Source: Owenia fusiformis | Lineage: Eukaryota > Annelida > Polychaeta > Sabellida > Oweniidae | Assembly: GCA_903813345.2 (NCBI GenBank) | Contig: CAIIXF020000002.1 | Span: forward strand, 30,500,926 to 30,560,925 | Direction: 5' to 3' | DNA: 60,000 nt | In this document: in pieces, positions 37,250 through 49,759 of the stretch | Numbering within the stretch: position 1 is the stretch's first letter | How the letters are laid out: each line of letters starts with the position of its first letter | Program-made: the position numbers and the translations under genes | The notes under the pieces: model-generated | What the model saw: the letters and a program-made list of their open reading frames with translations, nothing else | The model's database searches: none | What the model was told of the DNA's origin: nothing

Positions 37250-37930
37250 TACCATGTTGAAATGGACCATGGCCATACCATGGTATACCATGGTATGACC
37301 ATGGTATATGGCCATGAAATGCAATGAAATACCATGGTAATACCATTGCCGATCAAGAACGTTAAATGGCACCATTGCATTTCATTGTTAACAGTGCGTT
37401 TTTAACATGGAGTTTTCCATTGAAAAAATACTGCCGTTTCGCAGTATTTCATGGTCAGAAACCATCAAATGCAATGATATCATGGTCAAGTTCTCGGCCA
37501 TGATATCATTGCATTTGATGGTTTCTTGACCATGATATCATTGCATTTGATGGTTTCTGACCATGAAATACTGTGAAACGGCAGTATTTTTTCAATGGGA
37601 AACTCCATGTTAAAAAAACGCTCCTGACCATGAAATGCAATGGTGCCATTTAACGATCATGATATACCATGGTATACCATGGTCAATTAACATGTAATTT
37701 TGTATCTAAAAAATACCACCGTTTCACAGTATTTCATGGTCAAATACCATCAAATGCAGTGATATCATGGTCTAGACATTTAACCATGATATGCAATGGA
37801 GCCATTTAATTATCACGATCTACCATGGTATACTGTGGAAACTATACTTAAAATTTTGCATTTAAAATACTGCTATTTTGCAGTATTTCATGGTTGCAAA
37901 CCATCAAATGCAATGAAGTACAGTCAAGAT
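37250..37930. repeat. CCATGG-vocabulary palindromic repeat block A
   Basis: Built almost entirely from ccatgg, atggtatt, ataccatg, tgcaatga and gcagtatttcatggtc words. Large inverted repeat: gccgtttcgcagtatttcatggtc (37432) is reversed as gaccatgaaatactgtgaaacggc around 37559-37582, with atgatatcattgcatttgat in between. Confidence 0.85.
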
Positions 37931-38199
37931 GTTTAATCAAAGACTGGAGGTTTGACTTACAAAATATTAAGTTGATCTCCTATTTAACTGACAACAGTCA
38001 AATAAAAGTAAAGCATATTTGTTTAACAAAAAAAATTTTCTAGGGTTATTAACTTAATTATTCATAATAGAAATTAATTTATTAAATAAAGGAACACAAG
38101 AACACAAACGTGTACAATATGTCCCCACCAATGGGTGATCCTGTCAAATGGATATCCTGATAATGAGTAGTCAAGACTTTATCGTTACAATTTGGGACG

Positions 38200-39590
38200 G
38201 AAAATGCAAAATGGCCACCTTAAAATTTACCCAGAATGCCAGAAAATTAGTCAGCTCTAGATTTTCATACTACGAACCAACCCTGAAAATTTGAAATTGA
38301 TCCGTCAACAGTAAACAAAAAAATGCGTAAACAAAACTCTACAGACAAGAGTCCAAAATGGCTGTCTTGACATTTGCCCAGAATGCCAAAAAACTAATCA
38401 GTTCTAGATTTTCATACTAAGAATCATCCCTGAAAATTTGAAATTGATCTACCAAACGGTTCACCTGAAAACGCGTAGACAAGATTTTAGGACGGAAAAT
38501 CCAAAATGGCTGCCTTGACATTTATCCAGAATGCAAAAAAACTGATCAGTTCTAGATTTTAATACAAGGAATCATCCCTGAAAATTAGAAATTGATCTAC
38601 CAAACAGTTCACCTGAAAACACATAGACAAGACTTTACAGGCAAGATTTTAGGACGGAAAATCCAAAATGGCTGCCTTGACATTTACCCAGAATGCCAAG
38701 AAACTAATCAGATCTAGATTGTCATACTAAGAATCATCCCTAAAAATTTGAAATTGATCCACCAAATGGTTCACCTGAAAACGCGTAGACAAGACTTTAC
38801 AGACAAGATTTTAGGACGGAAAAATCCAAAATGGCTGCCTTGACATTTACCCAGAATGCCCAAAAACTAATCAGATCTAGATTTTCATACTAAGAATCAT
38901 CCCTGAAAATTAGAAATTGATCTACCAAACGGTTCACCTGGAAATGCGTAGACAAGACTTTACAGACAAGATTTTAGGACAGAAAAATCCAAAATGGCCG
39001 ACAATAAAAAAGTGATGATGAGTTTTTGCTGATTTCTTCTTACAAAATTATCACATATAACTACTGTTAACAATAACATAGGCTATTACAACAAAGTACA
39101 CCTGAAATTATTTATAAAGCTACTAAATAGTTAAAGTATGAAAACTGAAAAACACCATTCAATATGATACAAAGTATTATCGCGCGCTAACTTTTCTTAA
39201 AACATTCAAAATGGCTAACATGACTGAGCTAACAGGTCCAAAACCTAATCAGATGTAGAATGAAGTGAGCTGAACAAGATATTAAAGTTTTAAAAGCAAC
39301 TGTGAAGCCGTTTTTCTTAAAGCTTGCAGACAAGGATTTTAGCATTTGACTTCAAAATGGCCGACAGGAAGTAGGTATCGAGTTAAATTTTTTTCATCCA
39401 CATCTGTATGCACTCATAAGTTATCCCTGAAAATTTGAAGGTGATATCTGTAGCTGTTTTGGAGAAAACTGCCGGACGTACGGACAGACGGACAGACAGA
39501 CGGACAGACAGACGGACAGACAGACGGACGGACGGACGCGCCTAGCCCGACAATATGGCCCCACACTATGTGGTGGGGACATAAAAAGTA
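38200..39590. repeat. Tandem array of about 160-bp CCAAAATGGC units with a GGACAGAC tail
   Basis: Six or more units sharing atccaaaatggctgcc, ttgacatttacccagaatgcc, tcatactaagaatcatccctga and caccaaacggttcacctg-type words. It ends in an (acagacgg)n tract at 39478-39540 and catggcc-like words ending gtggtggggacataa. Inserted between CCATGG blocks A and B. Confidence 0.85.
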
Positions 39591-39699
39591 TATAAATTTT
39601 TGATTTTGATGAATATGAGAATCACTAATTATAATAATTTGGTTATCTAATTAACATTTATTAATAAAGATATTTCATGTAAAAAATACTTTTTGAACA

Positions 39700-40690
39700 T
39701 GGTCTTTCATTGTATTTCACTGCATTGCAAGAAAGACCATTGCATTTCATTGCATATCATGATCAATCATTGTATTTCATTGTATTTCATTGTTCTTTTT
39801 AGCGATGAAATACCATGGTATAACCATGGTATTTGATGGTCAGGTTTGACAATGAAATGCTATGAAATACAATCAACCACGAAATGCAATGATATGCCAT
39901 GATAAATGATAGTTATGATTATGGCAATGAAATACCATGGTATGACCATAGTATTTGATGGTCAGGTTTGACAATAAAATGCCATGAAATACCACCAACC
40001 ATGAAATGCAATGATAAAACCATGATAAATGAGAGTTATGATTTTGGCAATGAAATGACATGGTATGACCATGGTAATTGATTGTCACACGGTACAATGA
40101 AATGCCATTAAATGCCATCAACCATGATATACAATGGTAATACCATGGTAAATGATGGTCAGGTACATAACAATAAAATATCATGGTATGACCATGACAT
40201 TTGATTGTCAAATTGTACAATGAAATACCATCAACCACGATATACAATGGTAATACCATGGTAAATGATGGTCAGGAACATGGCAATGAAATACCATGGT
40301 ATGACCATGGTATTTGATTGTCACATCTTATAATGAAATGCCATCAACCATGATATACCATGGTAAATTATGGTCAGGAACATGGCATTGAAATACCATG
40401 GTATTTGATTGTCACATCTTACGATGAAATGCCATGAAATGCAATCAACCATGATATACCATGGTAATACCATGGTAAATGATGGTCAGGAACATGGCAA
40501 TGAAATACCATGGTATTTGATGGCAAACTTTGGACATGAAATACCATGAAACATGGTATAACATGATATAAAATTGACCAAAAAAACATCATTGCCACCA
40601 TGGTCAGAGTTGATGGTAATTTCATTGCCGATCATGATAGACCATGGTAAACCATGGTATACCATGGTATCATGGTTTACGTTTAAACAT
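39700..40690. repeat. CCATGG-vocabulary repeat block B
   Basis: Degenerate units of about 100-130 bp with gatggtcaggaacatggcaatg, aaataccatggtatgaccatgg and tttgattgtcac. About six units between 39830 and 40560. The long minus-strand frames here (His/Tyr-rich) are reading frames through the repeat. Confidence 0.88.
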
Positions 40691-40923
40691 GGTAGGTATG
40701 CGAATGATATCAATTCTTGAAATGTTCCTTAGTTGTCCAAGTCAAGTCCTTTAAGAATTTACTCTGTTCTTGATAAGTGTTTAATAAGTTCAAGACCTGT
40801 TTAGGTATATTTAACAATTATAAAAGATACCAGGAACAAAATGACAAATATAAAGATAATTATAAAGGGAAATCAGTTTTTAATTAGATTATGTAACTAT
40901 ATTATTTAGATTAAGTCATTGCT

Positions 40924-41168
40924 TAAAGGTGCATTATGTAGATTTGTGGAAGCTATTATCCCAATTTACTTTTGTTAAAATACCAGTGCTTGAAAAAATC
41001 ACTTACTTTGGAATCAACTTTCTTTTGTTAAGTGATTTTTTGAAGCACTGGTATTTTAACATTAGAGGTTGAGATCAATCATAACCATTCTTTTGGGCAA
41101 GTTTGAGGCTAGGCACCAACAATTTTTTGCAGTTTATTATCCATTAATGCAGCTAATGCACCTCTAAA
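40924..41168. repeat. Foldback MITE, about 245 bp
   Basis: Ends ttaaaggtgcattatg and taatgcacctctaaa are inverted, and the centre pairs ttaaaataccagtgcttgaa with tttttgaagcactggtatttt. No coding. Confidence 0.75.
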
Positions 41169-41660
41169 CTATATAATAATGATATAACATAGGTTACGCC
41201 TAGTGATCAGACAAAATATGAACAGAGGGGAATGCGGCATTTCTGCAAAATTCAACAAATCTGGAAGATTTATTTTTCAAGAGAAATTTTACATTATTGA
41301 ATTGCTAAATGAATGGGGCATAGTACATGGTTAAATATGTGAGGTCTTCTAAAAAAGGATTTTTTTAAACTAATATGCTTCTAAGATATGAGATCTATTA
41401 AAAGAGGCCCATCGTTGCTTACATGTCAAACTCAATGTTTTTGCTATAAATCACGACCTTTAATAAATACTTATAAGCAGGCACGTTATTATCACAAAAC
41501 TAATGTCATTGTTGGCTTTTTAAGTTAGCTATAAAAAATATCTTAAGTTAATATATAAAATATAATTAAAAAAAATTAAAACTGAACTAAAGGGGATTGA
41601 ACGGGGATTCATATGTATAAGAGATATGATAAGAGCTGTTACTTGAGTTTATTATAACTC

Positions 41661-42235
41661 TAAAGGGTTTCTCAGTTTGGAGAATGAAGTTCATCGGCTT
41701 ATTTCAACATTTTCCATGTTGCCAACAATTTTGATTCTTCTACATAGTGTAGATTGAAATGTGATCTTTTGAATATTTAAGATTTAATTATGGTAATATT
41801 TTTTATTTTTATTGCTTTCATAAAACAAATATTAGCGAACCCCCCACCATCACCATTATTAAAGACAGAGGGCTATTGAAATTGATATTTATTATAATCA
41901 AAATGATATCTTACAAAGTAGAGATACATGTAATGTATGATTTTACTGGAAAATGTAGTCAATAGTTAGTACTATAGTGCCATCTCTAAACATGCCAAAA
42001 ACCTCAATTTTCCTAGATGACATCGTCAATGGGACTTTGACAAGTGAAATATTGGGGGGGGGTAGCTAATATTTGTTTTGTGAAAGAAATAAAAACATTA
42101 ACATAATTAAATCTTACATATTCAAAATATCACATTTCAATCTACACTATGTAAAAAATCAAAATTGTTGGTGACATTGATAACATCAGAATATGCCGAT
42201 GAACTTCATTCTCCAAACCAAGAATGGTCCTTTCC
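41661..42235. repeat. Foldback element, about 570 bp
   Basis: Left tttggagaatgaagttcatcgg at about 41680 and right ccgatgaacttcattctccaaa at about 42198 are inverted, continuing inward (caacaattttgattcttctacatag, tagattgaaatgtgat, taaaacaaatattagc and their complements). Boundaries approximate. Confidence 0.8.
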
Positions 42236-42892
42236 CCAATTTTTCACTCTTCAGAGATGTAACAAATAACGTTTTTTTTTACTTGCAAGAATATGTTAAA
42301 AATGTGACAACTATAATGTACATAAATTATTGTTGAAATAAAATACTTTTTTCTGCATAATGCATACATCTGCATGGTTATGTTGCATAAGTGTGATTAA
42401 GAATAGAATAAAAAATATGTTTACATGCTACTGAATCAACCAAAAATTCCATTTATTTTACCTCTCAAGAGCAACAGTTTTGAGTCATTGGAAAAAGTCC
42501 TGTTCACTGAATGAGTTTGAAGAAAATATCAATGAAGTTAATGCAAGTTAAAATACACATAAAAAATATATTGACGTCAGTTATTGAAAGAAGTGGTAAA
42601 CTATTTTGGCTTTGATAAAGTTTATGACAAATTCACTTCTTGATAAAATACTTATAGAAACACCTTCATCAAGAGGCCGGAAATAATGCTAAAATTGACA
42701 TTATTACAGTTAATCTTATCTTAAAATTGTTTTATTGACTTCTGAATTAATTAATAAGACCAAATATCACATTTAAGGACTGAAAGGAGGGACATTTCAG
42801 TCATTACAACAAAAATTGTTACCCAATAATACTCATAACATTAAATATAGTAATGTAGATATGGTGTTCAACTTGATTTTCACCAAGTTTTG

Positions 42893-43757
42893 CTTGCCTA
42901 CGAGGTTTGATCATAAAGTTGTAATAATATCTCTCTCATTTCTTATTTTTCAATTTAATCTAATGAAATTTTCACAGAATGTGGAGCATATAATGTTATT
43001 AAGCTAGCAAAAATGTTTAGTATCACACATATACAGTATTAGATAATTACAATTACCATAGTTACCAGAAATCAAGGCAACTGGGGCAAATAAAAATTTT
43101 GAGAATGACCCTATGGCCTAATTAACCATGTTAAACATACATAATAAACTCTCATAAATAATGTAACACATTATAATGTTAACTTAAATATTGTTCAGGG
43201 GTTTTACTTTTAAAGAAATTGATCATGTGAATTGTGTGATGTCATATGGGATGTTTACATGACTTATTTGATGTGATACCAGACTCTGAGACTCAAAACT
43301 AATGATCAGGAATGACTGGGTAAGAGATGCAATAAGTGCAGAAATCATAGAAAAATAGAATTAATACTGATAAAAAGTCATATTCAACTTGTAAAATCCT
43401 TTGCTCAAACCAAAGATGGTTCAAACAAATATACTGCAAAGATATGAACATAAGTAGACCCTGTGTGAGATCGGAACTTATCAGAAATGAACTAGAGGGG
43501 CAAATTCAAATTTCCTCGGGATATTTAACAAAACAGTCGAAGGGTCTAACATCACTTCTAACGATGCATTTCAATCATTCATTATGTGATCACATAGTTC
43601 ACATGACCATTATATTTTGTTGTTCTAAATATTTTTGCTGAATTAATATCATGTTCTATGCTGCACATTCTGTGAAAATTTATTTCATTAGTAATATAGA
43701 AAAATAAAGAAATTAGAGAGATATTATGAGACCTTTATGATCAGCCCTCGTATAACA
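42893..43757. repeat. Inverted-repeat pair, possible foldback
   Basis: ctacgaggtttgatcataaag...cacagaatgtg...cata at 42898-43000 is inverted at 43650-43755 (cacattctgtgaaaatttatttcatta...cctttatgatcagccctcg). The centre does not pair. Boundaries approximate. Confidence 0.6.
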
Positions 43758-43779
43758 AAAAATAATGCATTTCACAGGG

Positions 43780-45590
43780 GAAGGTGTAAATTCAACACTA
43801 TGCCAAAAAATCCCGCCAAATCTTCTCAAAACGCCTATTTTATGCTCGTTAAACGTCATTTTATGGCAATAGAATGCATTGTTTTCATAACCTAAATGTG
43901 AATGGAAATTTTTAAGCGATGCATTTGTGTGGGCGATTGGTCATACGTTTAGGTTGGCGTTTCGATTTTATATGCAAGCTTAAAATCCTTGATGCCCTTT
44001 TTAATGTGCTTAAAATGTTCGAATGATTTTCATCATTTAAAATCACCATGGAAAACCACAAATCATTCTCACTTTTCTTATGTCTCGAACGATATAGACG
44101 ATCAATTTCCAAATAGCAATGAGAGATTTCTAATCATTTTCGAATAATTGAATTGAGATATATAGTATTGTCTGATTCCATCGTGTACCGTGCAATACGA
44201 CACATACAGATTAAAGAATCTAGCTTGATCAATTGATTTAAAGAAACGCATTCATGATCAATGAAACAATTAACCCTAATGTCTGCAACCTTTTTTATAA
44301 CACTAATTCGCAAGACCAAATAAACCTCTCACCACAAAGGTCAAATCGAGGTCAATGTGACTTAGGGAGTGCCAAAAATGTTATATTTCCTAAAACAACA
44401 ATCTATTATCTTTCAAATGAAATATAAAATCTAGGTAATAGCTTTTCTAGAACTGAAATCGATGGAACGGGTATTTGAATAATCAACATTTTCAAGTTGT
44501 TTTTGTCTTTAACATTCATATTTCAAGAAGAACTACCAATAACAATTGGTGATTTATAGTAAGAAAATAGATAATTGCTGACTTAACTATAATTTCTGTC
44601 TATGATTTTGCCTAGCAACGGAATATAAATTGATATAGTGAAATTGAAAAATTGGGGGTAGGGGAGAATAAAAAAATATACATCTAATTTAAAGAGGTTC
44701 ATCATTATAATTAAACGATACCACAGTTTGCATAAGCATTACGGAACATGCGCAAAAAATTGCAAAGGTATTCATCAAGTTGTTTTTGAAAAAACTGTTT
44801 TTTCTCAAATTCGTCAAGAGAACGCGAATCACGAATATTTGGCTAAATTGTATTTTAGTTTTAAAATCCATAAAATAGTCAATAGATTATCATGAAATAA
44901 AGCATGTTACTTTGCATTTTCTACAGTATTAGAACTGTAGAAACAAGGTAACTTTCAATATTTAATTTTTCAAAAAGTGTCATTTATCTGTGGCCCAGAT
45001 TAGAAAAAAAATAACAGAGGCACAAAAACCATCCAAAAGAGTACTATTGAAAAAACCGAGCATATCATATGGTATCCACAAAACATTTCTTTAGGCTAGT
45101 GTGCTCGAGATTACTTTTGCACAATACAATGAGAAAATATGAATAAAGAACATAGGAAAATTAATAAGCCTTTTTATTCTCACTTTTCAACACTACGCAC
45201 TGGCGTTTTGGCGTACATTGTTCCTACGCCACTGTTTCATGTACTATGATTATAAATTACTTTTAATTAAAAGCATTGTTTTTCAAGAGATCTTTTGTTA
45301 TCTATAGAGAATGGGATTCCTATTGAAGTTCAGATATCATTCAAATTAATGCTTTTACCAATTCACAGTTAATGATGAACATGTACTGTGTTGTTAATCC
45401 TGATCTATAGAGTAAACATCTTCACATGTGTTCAATTCAACAATTAACATTGATAAACATCATAAATACCTAAAGTAAACTTCTTAATTTTCTTTAAAAT
45501 ATACGATGCAATCTAGAGCCAGTGTCTTTGTTTTAAGTGGTTGCTTTATCCATGAAAATATTTAAATGAATATGTTTTTAATTAATATAA
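43780..45590. other. Intron 1 segment, nothing recognised
   Basis: AT-rich sequence with short frames only. No repeat or domain seen. Confidence 0.4.
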
Positions 45591-45601
45591 AAGTCCATAA
45601 C

Positions 45602-46363
45602 CATAGGCTGGTATCAAAAACATTTGTCCGCTTTGACGGAGCATGTTATTTTCATAAAAACACTAAGAATACTTCATAATTTATTTTTTAACTCATATGT
45701 TTCGTTTTACCAAAGAAAATGACTTACTCCATGCAATGGATATATCATTTGCGGGGAACTTTCACTAATCTGTTTGAAGTCCCATTATGCTAGGAAGTAA
45801 AGCTATTGAAAATGGCGCCAGAGTATCATACTCCAAAATGTACCATTTCTTTTTTAGCTTTTTAATGATACGATACAGTGACATAATAATATTTACAAAT
45901 GTTTTCAGGATAAGTCTGAAAGTATCAATGAGATTTTGATGTATTTGGTCTTTTTAATTTTTTTTCATAAAAAATAATGTTTAATTTTTTTGTCCGCTGT
46001 GATGAAGCAGTTGCAAATGTGAAAAGTGAAACTGCTCCGTCACATTAAATGACCCAATACATCCAGATCTTCATAAATACATTCAGAGTTATGCTGAAAA
46101 CATATGTAAATATTATCATGTCACTATATCATGCCATTAAAAAGTTAAAAACCTTTTTCAATAGATTTTACTTCTAGCGTTATTGGACTTCAAATAGAAG
46201 TGAAGGTTACTCGCAAATGATATATCCATTGCATGGAATAGGTAATTTTCTTTGATATAACGAAACATATGAGTTAAAAAATAAATTGTGAAGTATTCTT
46301 AGTGTTTTTATGAAAAATAGCACGACCCGTCACATCGCACAAATCTTTCGATAACAGCCTGTG
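45602..46363. mobile_element. Foldback element copy 3 (CACAGG family), 762 bp
   Basis: Termini CATAGGCTGGTATC (45602) and ACAGCCTGTG (ending 46363). Perfect 5-bp duplication ataac at 45597-45601 and 46364-46368. Same arm sequence as copy 2, with deletions in the right arm (about 46055 and 46150). Non-coding. Confidence 0.9.
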
Positions 46364-46539
46364 ATAACAAATTAACCAAAAATATTCAATATACAGAATA
46401 CAATTGACGTCAAATGGCAAAATGGTATGCAGAGACTAATTATTCATACTAAATCGCTACAAAATAGTATACTGTAAAGAAAAAAAGGTACATTGGTCTG
46501 GTATTTTGTTACTGTTAGTATTGGTCCAAATATGAAAAT

Positions 46540-46850
46540 TTATGAGCATATGCATTGGACATTTCTGAATTGATTTATTTAAAGATATCAGTTCTACCAT
46601 TAGATTGGTTGATAATATGGTTACCATAGCAACCAAGAGTATGGGTACCCTGAGCTTTTCCAAAAAAGAAAAACTGAGTTTATTGTATAATCCTACAGGG
46701 TGTTATACCCTCAATATTCTATTCATATTTATTTGCTGATACATTGTATTTCATACAATATAACAAAATGCCAGACCTATTCACCATATTTACTGAACAC
46801 CCTGTATAATAAAATGCATAATTAATATCCTTATGTCACACAGACCAGAT
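46540..46850. repeat. Dispersed repeat, partner of 30490-30850
   Basis: Shares gatttatttaaagatatcagttc, ggttaccatagcaacc-like and tttattgtataatcctacaggg words, on the same strand as the partner. Confidence 0.7.
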
Positions 46851-47869
46851 CCACCACATATATATCCTATTTCTACACAGTTCAAATTCCTAGCTTCAAG
46901 TTGGTACCATCAATGTAAATTTTGGAATGAACTTATATCAAACAATATCTTAACTAGATATAAAATAACAGTCTGTTTAATTAATTAAAAGTCAACTCCC
47001 ATTAATTCAATGCTGTGGTATCAATTTTTAGGCACAGTAGCTATATTTAACAAGACACATTACGTGAACGAGATCACACCACCAAATAGCCAGACAATGT
47101 ATGAACCAGGAAAACTGTTCTATTATTTTTAAAAACTTTGAAGAAAAAATGTTGACTGTGGTCATATGAATCAATAGCTCACATATTGAACTAAAATTTA
47201 AGGCAATATAACAGAGTGGAGATAATATGTAGAGATCTTTTGCATTTCTGTTACAAACAGGTGTGTGGATTTGGAGAAAATTGAAAGAGGGGTTTTCCTG
47301 AAATGACAATGACAAGATTTAACAAAAAAACTTCAAATTGGCCGCCAGAAAACAATTCAGCCACCTAAAAGATAATCAGTTAAATCCCGAAATTGGGATG
47401 ACAAAAAAGTGGGACAATCACCATAATGAAAACATAGTCATCACGACGACCATATACTACCGATGGTGTGAAAACAGATAATGAACAGACAAAGACAAGC
47501 ACAAGAAACAATTATTTCAATCTTATTACATTTTGGGCTCATATTTTTAGTCTTTACCAATTGATTGGATATCATAGATCTTATGGGATTTTGTACATGT
47601 TGCTTGCAATTTTGTCAATGCTTTAGATCAGATTCTGCCTTGAAGGAAAGTATACTCATATGATATGTTGGTAATCAATGTTTAAATGCATATTATCTAG
47701 TATCTTAATGTATGAAAATATGATTTAAAATGATACCATGGGTGATCTAAATGGGCTATTTTTATTTGTTAACATTTCAGAGAAGGTAACAATGAAATAA
47801 GTATTAAAATTACCATCAACTTTTGAAGGGAAGAGGATTTATTGAAAATTTTCATATTTTTACATGAGG

Positions 47870-48610
47870 TGGGGTATGTGCGACTTGGGGCAAAACATAA
47901 TATTTAAACAAGTATTGAAAATAAATATTGAAATTAAGTACTCTAGATACTTGACATAAATGTGTTTATCCTTTTCTTATGTAGGAATTTATCACATCTA
48001 CCTATTACAAGAAAATATTATTGATGAACAAATATTTTTTATGATGGTGGACGCATGGGGTAGATGTGACCTAGAGAAAAAGGACAAAATATCAATTTAT
48101 TCATATCTGAGTAAAAAGATTTCAACATGTTTCACAGTGTATATTTAATAAGCCAAAATAAAGCTTTTCACCAACTTTTGAGAGATTTGATGAAGAGAAC
48201 ATTGATTTAAAAAATGTTTTCTTTTTTTGTCACTTGTTCAAAATTATACTGTAGTATTCTATGTACTATTGACTAATATTTTTGAAAAATCTGTTTTACC
48301 CTAAAATCTTCATGGCAAATTTTGAGAACTTCATTGCTATTTTAAAATAACCCAAAAAATCATGTTTTGAGGTATAGATTACATTGAAAACTGACTGCTA
48401 GAAAGTCGTTTTGTGTCAAGTCGCGCCTACCCCACTGCCAAAGTTAATGTGACCTCAATTTTTTTTAATTAGCTACTAAATTAATGAACTCTGTATTGAA
48501 TAGAACCCTTATTGATAATTATAACATGTTATGAATTTATAACAAATATAAGCTACAAATTTTGAAATTATATTAAAATTCATCTCAGGTCACATTTTGA
48601 CCGGGGTCGG
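47870..48610. repeat. GGGGTAGATGTGACTT minisatellite, block 2 (dispersed copies)
   Basis: Copies at 47870-47890 (ggtggggtatgtgcgacttgg), 48055-48072 (ggggtagatgtgacct), an inverted run near 48415-48440 (caagtcgcgcctacccca) and single words near 48590. Ends beside a ggacggacgg motif at about 48628. Confidence 0.6.
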
Positions 48611-48796
48611 AGGCGGATGTAGGGATGGACGGACGGCTTTTCTATATCCCCCTAGAACTTCGTTTGGTGGGATAATAAATCAGTAATCTAGTATAGGTTT
48701 AAAGTCATATTTGGCAAAATTAAATGTTGTTAAATGTTCAAATTAAATGTTGTTAAATGTTCTTTCATTCAACCAAGTTTCATTGGTCTATTCCAA

Positions 48797-49747
48797 CACG
48801 CCTTACCATCGCGTAAGCAAGCGTCACCGTACAGCGTCAAAAAATAGCGGAGTACAGTTTTCTGTACGGTAACGCAAATTAACTGCTTTGAAGCAAAAAC
48901 TATGACAAGGGTTTAAAAAAATTAATTTGATGAAAACTAATACGATTTCATGTGAAATAAAAACAGCATTCTCTTAGAAATGGTTTTAACTTTCTGATTA
49001 TGATAAACGTTTTACGAGCACTGTTCGGATTTTTTCTGAGTGAAAACCTTTATGGTTTAGTTCAAATGATACCAAAGCATTACGTCAACTTTCAAATAGT
49101 TAATTCCATGAAAACTAAAAATATCGAAATTAATACTTCCTGTCCGCCATCTTAAATGCGAAGGTGACGGCTGTAACATTCGCTTGATACTTACCAGTGA
49201 TAATGTACATGTAGATCTGACGCTTCTTTACCTCTTGTTCGAACAGTAAGCTTAGAGCACTTCATAAAATCTAAGGAAGCGTCACCGTACAGCTGATGCG
49301 TCACCGTACAGTTCTGATCTTTTTTAAATAAATACACTGAATGATTTTTTGCCGAATATTCATCTGTTCTAAAATGTGTAGATAACAAATACATATTCTC
49401 ATAAAAATAATCCATGCTCTCAGACGACAGGGAAAATAATAACCAAACGAAAAGTGAAAAAAACACCATTTTTCTCTTGAGTCGATTATGTGGGCCGATC
49501 CAGTCAGAAAAAATCCGAGCAGTGCTCGAAAAACTTTTATCATAATTAGAAAGTTAAAACCATTCCTAAGAGAATGCTGTTTTTATTACACCCGAAATCG
49601 TATTTATTTTCATCTAATTAATCTTTTTAAAACCCTCATTATAGTTTTTGCTTCAACTCAGTTAATTTTCGTCACCGTACAGAAAACTGTACTACTGTAT
49701 TTTTTGACGCTGTACGGTGACGCCTGCTTACGCGATGGTTAAGCGTG
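48797..49747. mobile_element. Foldback element, CACGCC family, 951 bp
   Basis: Termini CACGCCTTACCATCGCGTAAG (left; rest imperfect) and the matching inverse ending GCGTG at 49747. Perfect 5-bp duplication tccaa at 48792-48796 and 49748-49752. Arms of about 260 bp pair through aacagcattctcttag and ggattttttctgactg words. The decamer caccgtacag (or its inverse) is repeated at least six times. The centre carries a fragment of the 30490 repeat. No coding capacity. Confidence 0.88.
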
Positions 49748-49759
49748 TCCAAATGGTTA

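Noticed and set aside
39873-40713. His/Tyr/Ser-rich minus-strand frames
   Set aside because: Reading frames through the CCATGG repeat; no coding constraint visible.
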